Shown: positions 11,381 to 22,548, counted from the stretch's first letter. The stretch is DNA of 64,000 bases from Isoetes taiwanensis (GCA_021234155.1 JAJEKV010000025.1:14550241-14614240), one strand, 5' to 3'. The notes: generated by a model not told the origin, from the sequence alone. Numbers and translations: made by a program.

Positions 11381-11830
11381 GGTGGGTCTAGCCTCGCTAT
11401 CCCGGTGTAATGGGCGTAGGTCGTGCCTCTGTCTCCGTGATCTTATTCCGCCCACTTTTTACTCTTAGTTTCGATCCATAGTTTCGTGTACTTTGCACAT
11501 GGTTTGAGTTTATAGTGGTCCAGATTACCAGTTGGTGGGTCTAGCCCTCGCTATCCTGGTGTACGGCGGAGGCTGGGCCTCTCTGTCCCGTATCTTATTC
11601 TGTCCACCTTTTACTCATTTAGTCTTTCGACCTTATGCATTCACCTTTTTGTAGATTTTGGGTACTTTCAGGTTGACCGGGATTGGTGGGTCTAGCCTCG
11701 CTATATCGGGGCGTAGTGGCGGAGATTGGGGCCCCTGCTCCACACTTAGTGCTGGCCCCGTGTGCTCCTTACACTTTTGTTTGTTCCATTGTTCCTTTGT
11801 CCGTCCGCGTCTTCACCTTTTTCATTCTGT
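11381..11830 (-). repeat. Three tandem units of about 152 bp within LINE-A
   Basis: The word GGTGGGTCTAGCC starts units at 11381, 11533 and 11685, an even period of 152 bp. Each unit then carries CTCGCTAT and a GTAxxGGCGxAG-like word, and the first two also share a CTTATTC(T/C)G(T/C)CCAC word; the third is shorter in matching sequence. A fourth, very degenerate unit may lie near 11229. Confidence 0.75.
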
Positions 11831-12839
11831 CCCTCCTCCCGCATGCATTCCTCACGCTTTGTTGTTTTCGGTCTCAATTATTTCTTTAACCTCATCCTTC
11901 CTCTTATTTCTTCAATCGTCTTAATGTCGTTACCTATTACCTTTTCCCCAGCATGTCATCATCCGTTTGTTATTCCCTTCGTTGTACTGGTACACCGTGG
12001 TACTTGGGTTTACCGCTATCCGCCAATTGCACTGCTCCTAAGCATGAAAGTTGGTATCCCGTTTGATCAATATTCTATTATCTTGCATGCTACCACCTTT
12101 TCCTCGCTCTCTTCAATACATTCTTGCTCTCGCTTTCTCGATTTTTCGCTCCATTATATCCCCGCCGCTTTTGGGTGGATGTCCATGTTGCCTTTTGTCC
12201 TGACTTCTTCTATATTTTTGCCATCCACCGTGGTTAGTGTCTCGCTATTCAACTCGGGCCTTACCTTAGAAGTGCACGGAAGAGCCAAGAGCTACATTAT
12301 CGGGGCAATCTAGAACATTACTATCTTGATATTTTCGCGATATATTAACTCAATCTAAGGTTAGAAAATATTACCCTATCTCTCGTGGTGGAGTTCAACT
12401 AAAGTAATTGAGAATAGTTGAGGATAGCCGGTAGTCGTAACCTTAGTCTCCTAACCAAAATAGCTATCTCTTATGCTAAAATTGTCTTATATTCAAAAGG
12501 TAACTGCTTAATTACATGTTTTGGCTTATTCAGCCATTACCAAGCATTACAGCAAAATTTTCTACTATTTCGGTTTTCAAGATCATTCAAACACTTCCTC
12601 GCGACCTTTTATGTCGTTTACACTTTATAGTAATCAGAATCAAGGGTCAAGCATAAGATTGAAGCATAAAGTAGTGGAAAAGTAACCTATAAAGGCAAGG
12701 CAAAGCAAAACGAAACACTAAAGCTAAAGCTAAAGCAAAAGCACAGGGTTACATGCGGCCCTTCTCATTTCCTCTATTGTTACCCGCCCCCATCACGATA
12801 TATTCACTTCCTCGGTTTTTCTCCCCGGATGACTCCCCT

Positions 12840-13370
12840 ATTTTTTAACTTTCTCCGTGTTCCTCAATCAGATATGCTCGGCATATGAAATCAATGGGAT
12901 TCTTTTCACAACAGTATATACAAACCTTCCCAAAATCACAGATGTATAGGTTGTGCTGGTAACTTGTAGACCGCCAGCCACGCATGAATCTGCAGATCCC
13001 ATTAAAATGCCTCATAGTTCCGTTTGGGTCCCGGGCGTCATCAGAGTCATTTTTATCGCCTCAAGACTCCCATCACTTCTAGCATCCCTAAAGTATAGCC
13101 GGATCCCTCATATCTTGAGCATGATGAATTCGATCGCAAAGATAGACAAAGGCTTCCGTCGTCAGCTTAATGCACGATCAAGCAGACCTCGCCCTAAGCA
13201 TAAACACTTCGTTCGCAGATGCACTGTGGGTTGAGATCCTCGAGGTCCCGGATTGTAGGGCACCGTGGAGGTTACCCGAACCCCGGACCGAGCGCTTTCA
13301 CGACCTTTCTCATTCCACCATCGCTGTCTGCTGCTGTTGCTACACTCTTACCTTTGTCCATTCCTGTTGG
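12840..13370 (-). pseudogene. Possible LINE-A ORF1 remnant
   Basis: Minus-strand frames from about 13365 (start MDKGKSVATAADSDGG) down to about 12840 are largely open but change frame. A Cys-containing stretch near 12990-12890 (reading YICDFGKVCIYCCE) could be a decayed zinc-binding segment. No ORF1 domain was firmly recognised. The assignment rests on position, between a TATA-like site and ORF2, and is weak. Confidence 0.25.
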
Positions 13371-13377
13371 CGAGAAG

Positions 13378-13490
13378 ACGGAGATGGAGATGGAGATGGA
13401 AACGGAAACGGAGACGGAGATAGAGGCGGGAGATGCGGGGATGGAGATGAAGACGGACGGAGATGGAGATGGAGATGGAGTAGCGTTTTC
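13378..13490. repeat. GGAGAT hexanucleotide repeat
   Basis: Imperfect runs of GGAGAT with GGAAAC, GGAGAC and GGAGAT variants. On the plus strand they read as Glu-Met/Glu-Thr or Gly-Asp repeats, on the minus strand as Ser-Val/Ser-Ile/Ser-Pro repeats. Purine-rich low complexity; coding use is not shown. Confidence 0.8.
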
Positions 13491-13590
13491 TGATGATCCG
13501 GAGTTGCCGCTCAAGGGCTCAAGAGTTCCAGCGATCAAGATCTTGAGTGATCTTTGAGAGTGGGAGTGGGTTTTTCTTGTTCCCGCTTTG

Positions 13591-13600
13591 CCGTTATATA
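13591..13600 (-). promoter_or_regulatory. TATA-like box upstream of the LINE-A 5' zone
   Basis: On the minus strand TATATAACGG lies about 230 bp upstream of the possible ORF1 start, with a C-rich/A-rich leader in between. It looks like a plant TATA box, but the transcript start is not known. Confidence 0.35.
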
Positions 13601-13892
13601 GTTCTAGGGTTAAGGTCCGCCCAATTCCCGCTAATTTACGGGCCGCCTAGATCTACCTTAAATGCTGGTCTTATCGTAGTCTTGTCCTACGCTGTCTCTT
13701 CGAATTTCGTACGCGGATATTCGCCGCCTGGCTCCTAGCTACCTAGCTTACGTACGTCTGTTTCGTCCTCTTCTATATTCTCATTATTTCATTCTTACGA
13801 ATCCTTTAACGCTTTCGCTTTTGTGCCGCCACGTGTCCCCCCTTTAAAATGTGTATTCTACTTTTGTTATTTCCAAATGCCGAGATCTTTTT

Positions 13893-13893
<1 letters not shown>

Positions 13894-13929
<36 letters not shown>
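13894..13929. repeat. 36-bp T homopolymer
   Basis: An uninterrupted T run. On the minus strand it could be the poly(A) tail of a separate retroposed sequence lying at higher coordinates, but no element body was recognised there. Confidence 0.8.
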
Positions 13930-15500
13930 CCGCTGATATTTATTTAACATTATTGTTCCATCGCCCCATTTTTTTTATTTTATTTTTGCTATTATTTCAT
14001 AATATTGTTATTTCCTTGCTAATTGAATTTTCTTGACCGTTGTGTACCCGCGGGCGAATATGCTTCCGGGTTCGTCCTCCATCCCGCCTCGCCCATAGCT
14101 CCGTTTCGCTATCTTCGGTCTGATTGGCGTCTCTCATTCTTCTATTCCATTAACCTTGTCCCTTTCCATTATTAAAACTAACCCTCCGATACTCCTACTT
14201 CTTTAAACTTTCATGAATCCGCTTCTGCTTTCTTTGTATTTTTAGCATTTTAGTACTTTGAAATATCTATCCACTACAACCGGCTACTTATACCAAAACC
14301 TAACTTACAAACGCACCGATACCAAACACATATTGGAATGTAAATCACAGATTGTCGAACACGCTTATCGCTATCTTCCCCTCGAACCTTCGCTCGATCG
14401 CCGGACGCCTTTGGCCAGCCTAGTCGCTTCTGGCCTTTAGCTTATTTTGTTCACGGTGGCATTTCGGTGGTTTGCATCCGACTGGAAATTTTTGTTTTGG
14501 CATGGGCGGAAATCCAGAGCGTGAATGGCAACCATGGAGTTGAGCTCCGGGAGCGGAGATCCGTGTGTCGGATTTTGAGCGACCACGTTGGCGGCGAGGA
14601 GGAGGAATCGACATGGCTTAGGCCTTCTTTGGCCTCTCATTTGGAGGTAAGTCGAGGCATAGTGTTAGCAACTGTTGAAGGTCGGCTTGTTTGAGCCGCC
14701 AAAGGTTTCTACAATTCATAGGTAAGATGTTAAAGAGGGGCAAAGCTAGGAAAGGGGAAGGGAAGAGTGGAGTGAATTTGTATGTCGGAAGCATAGACGA
14801 GGCCATAGATCCTCAGTATGGGAGGGTAGGGGAGTGCGAGGAAAGTGTGGAGGATGGGAAAATTGCGTGAGGAGGGAACCGGGTTACTTGATGTCGTAAC
14901 TCCGGGATATGCGGTGAATGGATATCCCAAAGGACATGTATGATCGCTTAGTAGGGTTTTGCAAGTCCCAGACATTAGCAAAGTGCAGTGGCACCTGAAA
15001 GGGGTTTGAGTTGGACCACCGCATTGCCGCTTCGGGGACATCCATCAAAACTCCAAGACAAGTGAACACCGCGAAATAAAGAAATTCTTTGGTTGGGGTG
15101 TTCACAAACCAGCTAGGGTCCTCCCGATTTTTGCAAGGCCTCAAGAACACGGCTTCATTGCTCGAGGGGTATCGTGGGCTACTTGTCTTAAGGACTATGG
15201 TAAAGTGCACCACAAACCAGTCCGTATAATGTCACCGAAAAGCAAATAGAAATAGGAAAGGATCCGTATTACTGCGTTATGGTAAGGGATCTGAAGAATC
15301 TTGTTGTCTTGGACGGCAAAAGAATATCGAGACATAGGGCTGCCCATTATGTGAATTACCATGGTAGGAAACGGATGTCTCATAGGTACACACATTATGT
15401 CGAATATTACGCGACAAGGAAGTTTGTGCTATCTAGCCAATGGATCTGGCCGACCAACACCGTGATTTATTTTCGAAACCGTGGTGAAAGCTGGCCTAGA
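13930..15500. other. Unassigned DNA
   Basis: Frames of about 60-110 codons occur on both strands around 14.4-15.5 kb, none with a family motif I recognise. GC content is higher than in the flanks between about 14.4 and 15.7 kb, suggesting a decayed element or gene fragment. Confidence 0.3.
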
Positions 15501-15529
15501 GGATGGCGTTGTATCTGAACATGCTATGC

Positions 15530-15752
15530 AGCGATGTTAGATGCGTGCTTTTTTGTGCCCTGGCGGGATGCGGCCGGTGGAAGGATTGGGAAGGCCGTGA
15601 AGAGGTATTGGGGCGATCAGCGGCTTAGGGTGATGGCGATGCTTAACTTTGTGGATGTGGAGGAGGAAGAGTTCGGGCGGTTGTAGAAGGAGATTTCAGG
15701 GCTTGATTACATACCCCCAGACTTGCTTGATCACACTATGGCGGTGGGATAG
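15530..15752 (+). pseudogene. Coding-like stretch of unknown family
   Basis: The plus strand from about 15533 reads AMLDACFFVPWRDAAGG, then a basic/aromatic segment (KRYWGDQRLRV), an acidic run (FVDVEEEEFGRL), one in-frame TAG and an ending DYIPPDLLDHTMAVG before a stop. Residue composition is protein-like and unlike the neighbouring DNA. I do not recognise the family. Just downstream, a GGGATAGTGCC word is repeated. Confidence 0.25.
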
Positions 15753-15759
15753 TGCCTTT

Positions 15760-16740
15760 TGTTGACTTGTTTTGTTCTTATGGCGTTGGGATAGTGCCTT
15801 TTTCTTGTATTGTGTTGTTTTCATGTTTACGTTTGTTGTATTTGGATTGTACATGGAATATAGATGTCTACTTTTATGTTAAATTCAAGGTTACTTCTGC
15901 CGATTTAGAAGAGTAGTTCGGATGTTAAGTTCTATGTTAGTTGAAGTTGATTTAGAAGAGTAGTTTCATACTGGTTATAGCATATGCTTTCGGATTTAAT
16001 TATGCGCCTATGCGTGAATGGAGGCCAATGGGCACGTTGTGGCACCGAGAGGTTATTGAAATAAGTGACAACAATAATGATGATGGCATTGGTTCCGCCC
16101 TCCTTCGTCCAAGTGTTCCGCCTCGTCGGCGTTCACAAATGCTCCCCATGTTGTTATCTTTGAAATGCCCCGATTGTTCCCATGGCGTTGCAAAGCGGCT
16201 GCCACATCCCACCCATTGCCCCTTTGCAAATCTTGTGGCAAATGGAACGCCACATCCTGTTGTTGCGTCTGCGGGGGAGGCGAACATGTGCATGTAGCGA
16301 CGAGCTAGTACTTGAGAATGTTGTGGGGATAACTACAGGGGGTAGCGGTTGGTTATTAGAGTGCCAGATTCAATTAGCGGGTTTTCATGCATTGGAACAA
16401 TGCATCGGCTGATGGAATGGGAGCGAGGTTAATGTTTACGTGGAGAGAGAGACGCCATTGAGGGCCCATCTGAATTTGGCGGGGAATGTGATTCGTGAGC
16501 TAAGGCGAATCGATATCAGAATCTAAGAAGGCGTCTTTGTTGCCTTGAATGCGAGGTAACAACTAATTCTGATTTCTTGCTTGCATGGCGTGCATAGTAT
16601 AGCTATAGCATTGTGTGTTTGAGCATTTACTTGTGCATTGGAATGAGGATGCAAGACGTGTAACCAGAAAGAATAAAAAGGCAAAAAAGTTGTGAATTAC
16701 GTTTGTAGGCATGAATGATTGACATTCCTTGTGATGGGAA
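15760..16740. other. Unassigned DNA
   Basis: A GATTTAGAAGAGTAGTT word is repeated near 15902 and 15949. Both strands carry overlapping open frames around 16000-16300, but none has a recognised motif. Confidence 0.3.
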
Positions 16741-16746
16741 TAGCCC

Positions 16747-16827
16747 CCGACTTTAGGCAGCGATTGGAGCATTGAAGAGCGGCTTCCTTGAGGGGTTCAA
16801 CTCCCCGTATTCTATTCTATTCTATTA
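16747..16827 (+). mobile_element. tRNA-like SINE-type unit with (TATTC)n tail
   Basis: An A-box-like TAGGCAGCGATTGG (16754-16767) and a B-box-like GGTTCAACTCC (16794-16804) lie at tRNA-like spacing. The B box sits in a T-arm-like hairpin, GGGG-TTCAACT-CCCC. Directly after it the sequence becomes (TATTC)n. The acceptor stem does not close, so it is not a tRNA gene. Similar GGGGTTCAANTCCCC hairpins occur at 19604-19618 and 61176-61190. Confidence 0.4.
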
Positions 16828-17190
16828 TAATACAATCGTATTTAGTCCTCTCTGGTACCATTCCAAACATAGGCTGCAATCATTCTGCCATTGTTGCAAC
16901 ATTTTAATCAGGTATATCCATAAACACTTTGCATGACTCATTCAAGCTACCACATACCATATAGGCATCAACAAGGGCATCGCGACAAGATAGATGGCAT
17001 CCAAATGGATGTCACTTTGAATATTGTTTCATTAACTTGATCATGCATGCATCTTACATTATGTATCATTATTACCTCATGGAAAGCCTTGAAAATAACA
17101 AGAAGCTAAACACATTTGTCAATTTGATACCTGATAGTTCTTAGCAATTCCATGGCAATCTGACATTGACCAAACTAGCATGTGAAAAAT

Positions 17191-17400
17191 AATAGAATAG
17201 AATAGAATAGAATTTTATCGTCCCGGGGGAGACCAATTGGCCTATGGAATCCAACAAGAGGCTTAACAAGCATATTATTACCGGGTAAAAAAACCCTCCC
17301 CGCCCTAAAGGGTTGTTTGGGGAAAAAGCGTGAAGGAGGAATAGGCTTTGTCAAACCTGCATGCATTTTTTTACGAAAACAAATACAAATATAGGCAAAA
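17191..17400 (-). mobile_element. 3' end fragment of a LINE-A-like element with (TATTC)n tail
   Basis: On the minus strand the sequence GGGACGATAAAATTC runs into (TATTC)n at 17211-17191. LINE-A ends in GGGACAATAATG followed by (TATC)n, so the terminal motif GGGACRATAA is shared while the tail repeat differs. The body upstream (about 17220-17400) has no motif I can assign, so only the 3' end is supported. Confidence 0.4.
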
Positions 17401-19540
17401 TATGTACACGAGGGTGAGTGCGAGGGGCCAAGCTGATCTCGGCAATCCATGATCTCTTTGAATATATGAGCCCAACCTCCGATGACAGAGCTCATGCTCA
17501 AAAGATCTCATGTAGGGATCGCCGGGATGAACGGCTCAGCCAGGCGTGTCAGGATCTCATCATATGCGGGCAACTTCAAGGGTGTGGCATTTGTCTTCCA
17601 CCCAGCTCCAACCTCGGCAGCGTTGACAAAGCCTCCCCGACGCAGACTCTAACCCATCTCCATGTCTCAATGGGAGATGGTGTGCACTGTCGCGGATAGA
17701 GGCAATGAATCGCACTTTTCATGGGTAGATGAGTCGGGGCATTGCGCGAGCCTCGCCCAACCCAGGATTTATGTGGCGTTGATAATGGCCCGCCTTGACA
17801 TGTTCAAAGGTGTGGCATCCCATAATATCTGGGAAGCATGTGTCAAGGTAATCGTCTAAGCAAGGCGACTGCCTCTATTTATTCGCACTTGACACACCCG
17901 CGGTTCTCGCACATTCCATCGGCCACCCACCGAACTCTTTTTTCCACCAAGAAGGCTTTTAGGCGTTATGGCCCCATGGAGCTCCATGAATAAACTATTG
18001 GATGCACAACATTATTAAATGCTTCATTCTCTTGAGGAAGGTTGTGAATAGGCAAACAAGATGATGCGGCTAAACCGCAATAGAATTGTGTCCCCTCGAA
18101 CGGAAGAGATTGCACTCTTTGCCGACTCAATTTCTCCTTGCCATTGCATAGTTGAAGAAGACAATAAGCATTTTTTCGATATAAGATTGACACATTCCGC
18201 AAGCTCAAATGTTGTATCTAAGAGGCCTTCTTTGCATGAAGGAGCCGATAAAAACAAGGATAGTGCTTGCTTGTTAGATCATGCGGCTTATGTACGGTGA
18301 GGGCGTGCCCAAGAGCAACACGTGTTGAATGGAAGACATGCATGACCAGGGTATGAACACGCGAACGTCATGGTCCTATATGTTTTGAGCATGCGCGCCC
18401 GGTTTAATTTCTTTGTTGTTGTGGGCATGTTGTTCTTTGGGCTACGCATAAAGTGTTTGGTTGGATCCAATTTCTCCGGTGAAGTCATTGTAAGTAGTGC
18501 TCATATATTTATGGTAGAAGTGCATGGATTATGCACGCCAGGTGTTTGTGGTTATTGCAGATGCATGTTGTGCTGCATTGTTCTACTGCATTTGCAGTTA
18601 GAGTGAAGCATAACTTTGAACGAGCCACAGTCATTTGTGCTTAGATAGACAACATTGAGGGAGCCACACTCATCTGAAATGCAATACAAGGTATTCATGT
18701 ATGGCAGTTGTAGAATGGAGGAAGCGAATGTCTTCAAAAGTAGAGGCTAGAATTTCAAATGTACATGATACATCAAAGATTCCTTTCATGCAAGCTTAGT
18801 TGCGGGTTCCTATTTGAAACTCTTATATGTGGTCTTTGAGCTATAGCTGGTCGTGGGGAGAGAGGCGGAAAATATCAGAATGTCTACTTGCAGACAAGCA
18901 TTCTATTGCATGCTGTGATGTGCAAGGTTTTTGAGAAGGATGAATCAAATAATGGTGCTCCTTTCGTGAGTCGCATGTTTGAGGTGGTATATGTTGGCGA
19001 CTTGAGTCAGTAAAAATAGACAAGGCATGTGAACCCGCTGAAATGGAACTTGGCTTAGGCCCTTCAAGCCATTTATCTGATAGAAAGCATTGGCAGATGG
19101 TTCTATCAGAGGTGAGTTAAAAACACTCCATGATTACGCATCTAATTTTTCATTATACAGTTTTACATTTGTATATGCGAAGGGCCTTCTTTTTTTTGTT
19201 TGGAATTTTAATAGGCATTCTACTACTTTCTAGATATGAAAAGGCAACAGGGATGAGGCACCTAATGATTTTGCTGTATCCTTTATGCTGTGATATCAGT
19301 AAGCTATTTTGCATTTGATGTCCTTATGATTTCGCTGCACAATAAGCTTAGCTTTTCTTCTCATTTATTTACTTGGAGTGTGGGAGCTTTTTTAATGATC
19401 TATTTCTTCATGCAGTATGCCCTGGTTACAGTCCTATGGTAATTGAATGTGTTCTTTAAAAACTGTTTGTGCATTGCTGCTTTCAGAAGTTTTGCAGGCA
19501 CAAGGAGTGCCTTCGTTGAAATCGATGGACATAGTGGTAA
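17401..19540. other. Unassigned DNA
   Basis: No coding family recognised. Scattered frames of 60-90 codons on both strands lack motifs or splice context. Confidence 0.4.
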
Positions 19541-19549
19541 AGAACGGGA

Positions 19550-19770
19550 CAAATTGTTGTGTACAGACATGTTATATGACACTTGGTCTGCCTTTGATGG
19601 CATGGGGTTCAATTCCCCTCTTTTGCATGAGTATTTGTGACACAGCTGTATGTTGACTCTGGACAATGGTTTATAAATCTTATGCTGATGTGGAAATGGC
19701 AGTTTGACCCCATCATGGAGTCAACGGATGGTCCACAATGCTTTGTCAGGAATAATGGAGGGAATATTAT
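19550..19770 (+). mobile_element. SINE-like dispersed repeat, copy A
   Basis: It contains a B-box-like GGTTCAATTCC (19606-19616) inside a GGGG/CCCC hairpin. About 100 bp further on, a block with CTTATGCTGATGTGGAAA and TTTGACCCCATC matches a block at about 61470-61520 of a second copy. No A box is clear and no target duplication was found. It may be a tRNA-derived retroposon. Confidence 0.4.
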
Positions 19771-19866
19771 AGTGATCAATGGTCAGAAATGAACGATAAT
19801 AAGAAACATAATAGTGTTAGCAAAGATGCACTTATTCTGAATATAAGATAGCAAATTACCAGCCAC

Positions 19867-19871
19867 TATAT
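19867..19871. repeat. Target site duplication TATAT (left) of the copia element
   Basis: TATAT directly precedes the TG of the 5' LTR and recurs at 25351-25355 directly after the CA of the 3' LTR. Confidence 0.9.
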
Positions 19872-19999
19872 TGAAGGGTTTCAGCATATAAGTCATGTAA
19901 ATGGGAGAGCTTTGACATGTGATATTACATTCTAATCTATGAGAAGCAGTGGCAGTGGATTAGAATGTGCATACTGACCTATGAGAAGCAGTGGCAGTA

Positions 20000-20138
20000 G
20001 GTCAAAGTCAAAGGTGGCGGGTCAAAGTCAAAGGTGGCGGGCAGGTACTACCCGGGTGTTGCTAGGCTCGCTAGAAATCGCCACCCACCCCCACCCGCCA
20101 CTTAGGGTTTTGAGTTGACCAGTCAAAGTCAAAGTCAA
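20000..20138 (+). promoter_or_regulatory. Cluster of eight W-box cores in copia U3
   Basis: TTGACC/TTGACT cores, read on either strand, occur at 20000, 20006, 20020, 20026, 20115, 20121, 20127 and 20133. The first four form a tandem pair of GGTCAAAGTCAAAGG units. W-boxes are bound by WRKY factors in plant defence and stress responses; activity here is inferred. The 3' LTR keeps a similar array with small changes. Confidence 0.6.
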
Positions 20139-20204
20139 CTAGGGCCAAATTTAAGGTCGACAAGTCTATCTACTCCGGATTTTTAAGCAAGTTGTAGAAC
20201 TTTC

Positions 20205-20212
20205 TATATAAA
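20205..20212 (+). promoter_or_regulatory. TATA box of the copia 5' LTR
   Basis: TATATAAA about 67 bp downstream of the last W-box core and about 280 bp before the LTR end. It places the transcript start (U3/R border) near 20235-20245 by usual spacing. Confidence 0.65.
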
Positions 20213-20491
20213 GGGGATGCACAAATTGTCAAGTGGATGTACCCATTGGAAAGTAAATATATATATAAATCTTTGGAGTGATGCACGTGATGTGAGTACT
20301 TGGGGGTGTTACAAAGAGAGGAGGAGATTATGGGCTTATGTTATTGATTTGTATGATGATTATTGACTTGTACTTGATCAAGTGAAAATTAGTGACCACT
20401 TTTGGCTTTTCACTAAGATCATAAAGTTGTAAATCTTGCTAGACATCAATCTTATCGGTTTCTTGAGTATATTATCTTCAAATCTTATCAT

Positions 20492-20506
20492 TGGTATCGA
20501 GCCACA
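20492..20506 (+). other. Primer-binding site, initiator tRNA-Met type
   Basis: TGGTATCGAGCCAC begins one base after the 5' LTR. It matches the usual plant TGGTATCAGAGC primer site except for one missing base. Confidence 0.75.
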
Positions 20507-20689
20507 ACATGTCTAGTAGATTTCTTTGCCAAGTTTGCTGAACACAATAGATGTGTATAAAGGTGGACCGGGGGTCCGAGGTATGGAAGGATGCCATCAA
20601 ATATGTGTTAGAGGTTGAAGACCTCCGGAGTCCGGTAGATCCGGATGGGATTGTGGAGTGCTCAAACAGGGATTTTGAGCGGTGGTCGA

Positions 20690-21487
20690 AGTCTGCCGGT
20701 GATCTGTGCCAGAGAAGTCTAAAGCATTGATCTTTGCAGGTGGAGTTAGTGGCTCAACGGGGAGGGAAGTCTCGCAGCTAAGGCCAAAGAAGCAAGGGAT
20801 CATCTCATGCAAGGTAAGTCCCTCTATCGTCTTAAGCTTAGATCTCTTGGACCTAGAGACATGTGGAAGTTTCTCTGAAACATTATGAGGAAAAAAACTT
20901 CCTCTCGAGATAGACCTACTTGAAAATGAATTAAGAGGTTTAAAATTAAGTGAGGATGAAGATGTGGGAGAGTTTTTTAACAAGTTTGATAACTTAATAG
21001 TAGATTTGCATGGGGCTGGAGTTGAAATCTCGAGAGAGAAGTCAGTCCTTACTGAGATATCAAGAGCCATAGGTGACAATGAGACTCGGCCTTATTCATA
21101 AGGAATTCATGCAAGTCTAGGGAAGAAATTTGAAACTACCTTAAGAACCGAATGGGAACAAAAAGAAGATCTCTTAAGGCAAAATCAAGATACTCCCGAA
21201 GTTTTGATTGTAAAGAGAAAGGAAAAGATTGTGTGCTATAAGCGTCATGAGTCGGGACACTATAAGAATGAGTGCCCTAAGCTTAAGAAAGAGTTTAATT
21301 GCTATACATGTGGAGGAAGAGGTCCTTGTTGCATCAAAATGCCCAACACCAAAGGGTTTTGGAAAAGCTAGAGGAAGAGGAGAATCTAGAGGAGGCCCGA
21401 TCGGCCGAAGAGGAAGAGGTCGAGGCTATGAGAAAGCATATGTTGCTCAAAAAGGAGATCAATGAAAAAGGGGTTGCGAGGAAATAG
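20690..21487 (+). pseudogene. Copia gag remnant with damaged zinc knuckle
   Basis: Gag forms the particle coat and packages RNA. Fragments of a typical copia gag are readable in changing frames. Near 21232-21275 the nucleocapsid knuckle reads CYKRHESGHYKNEC, so the CX2CX4HX4C pattern has its second Cys replaced by Arg (CGT where TGT is expected). A second Cys pair (NCYTCG) follows near 21298, then a Gly/Arg-rich tail. Several stops and shifts make it non-functional as read. Confidence 0.7.
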
Positions 21488-21499
21488 GCGAGGATGAGG

Positions 21500-22500
21500 T
21501 AAATATTGAATTTGCTATTGTGCATGAAAGTGTTGGCACTAATGAATCGATCATTTGATAGTTGATAGTGGAGCCGAAAAGATCGGTAGTCAATCCATCG
21601 AGCTTTTGAAGAATATATCAACTACTGAGCTCGAAAAAATACAAGTTGGAAATGGAGCTCTTCAAGAAGTAAAAGGAAGGGGTTTCTCTGCAGTTAGAAG
21701 ATCTTGAAGGCAATATTGTGAATATAGAAGATGTTTTGTGTGTCCGACCATAATCAAAAATTTAATTTTGTTAGTCACTTTTGTGATTTGGGATATAGAG
21801 TTGTGTTTGAAGGAGACAAATGTAATGTATTTCCGAACAATGAATTGAAGTTTTTGCTAAAAGAGTTGGCAATCTATTTGAGATGGATAGTGTTGTGCAT
21901 CATAGCATAAATACAATTCAAGAAGAGAGTGTAGATCTATGGCATAAAAGATTGGCACACACAAATTGCAAAAATTGAAATGGTTGCTTAAGCAAGGTTA
22001 CATAAATTATCATGACAAAGAAGTCAAATGAGTTTATTTGTGAAGGATGTGCTTTGGGCAAACTAAACAGGCTGCCATTTGCTAAAAAGTAAAACAAGGG
22101 CTCAACAAATTCTCGAAGTTAGTGCATCTTGATTTATGTGGTCCCTTAAATGTGCAAAGCGTAGAAACAATAAAAGATACTTTATAACGTTCTGAGATGA
22201 CTATAGCAGAAAATGTAGAACATATTGTTTGACAAGAAAATCTCAAGCATTGAGTGTTTTCAAACAATATGTGGCTGAAAATGGAAAGAGAGACCAATCT
22301 CAAACTCAAATGTATTAGATCGGATAGAGGAGGTGAATATCTTGCAAAGCAATTTAAACAATTCTCATGTCTTTTCGAGGGGAATTAAGAGGCAGGTTAA
22401 CTGCGGATACTCACCTCAAAGAAAGCGGAGTTTGAAAGAAAAAGCAGGACATTAATGGATGCGGTCGAGCCATGATAAAAGGAAGTGGTGCGCACAACAA
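21500..22500 (+). pseudogene. Copia protease/integrase remnant
   Basis: The GAG-pre-integrase motif LWHKRLAH lies near 21936. The integrase core start reads VHLDLCGPLNVQS near 22120, followed by FDDYSRKCRTYCL and FKQYVAENG. These match the copia integrase, including the first catalytic Asp (LDLCGP) and DDYSR. The second catalytic Asp is in a readable SDRGGEYL context near 22320. The protease is poorly preserved: an IVDSGA-like stretch reads LIVDSGAEKI near 21555 after a frame change. Multiple frame breaks. Confidence 0.65.
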
Positions 22501-22548
22501 GCTTTGGGAAGAGGCGTTACAAGCTGGCTGTGTTAATACAAAACATCT

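Larger units (their letters stand above)
6450..13700 (-). mobile_element. LINE-A: non-LTR retrotransposon, minus strand, CR1/L2/RTE-like motifs
   Basis: A C/T-rich plus strand (G/A-rich coding strand) marks this block off from its AT-rich surroundings. Reading minus-strand from high to low coordinates, I see a candidate promoter and ORF1-like zone (about 13.6-12.8 kb), three tandem 152-bp units (11.4-11.8 kb), an AP-endonuclease (about 9.95-9.4 kb), a reverse transcriptase (about 8.3-7.7 kb) and a 3' end with GGGACAATAATG followed by (TATC)n. Frames are broken throughout, so it is a dead copy or a badly read one. The 5' boundary is uncertain, and the 11-13.7 kb part could belong to another element. 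Confidence 0.65.
19872..20490 (+). repeat. Copia 5' LTR
   Basis: Begins TGAAGGGTTTCAGC and ends AATCTTATCA. U3 carries eight W-box cores and a TATATAAA box. It aligns along its length to 24726-25350. Confidence 0.95.

Noticed and set aside
11658-12313. Plus-strand frame of 183 codons with hydrophobic stretches
   Set aside because: It is on the strand opposite to the LINE-A reading direction and in C/T-rich DNA that yields Leu/Phe/Ser-rich frames by chance. No membrane protein family recognised.
13170-13557. Plus-strand frames with Glu-Met or Gly-Asp repeats
   Set aside because: They are created by the GGAGAT hexanucleotide repeat and have no other coding support.
16790-16808. tRNA gene suggested by A and B boxes
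   Set aside because: No acceptor stem, no recognisable anticodon arm, and a simple repeat follows directly; treated as SINE-like.
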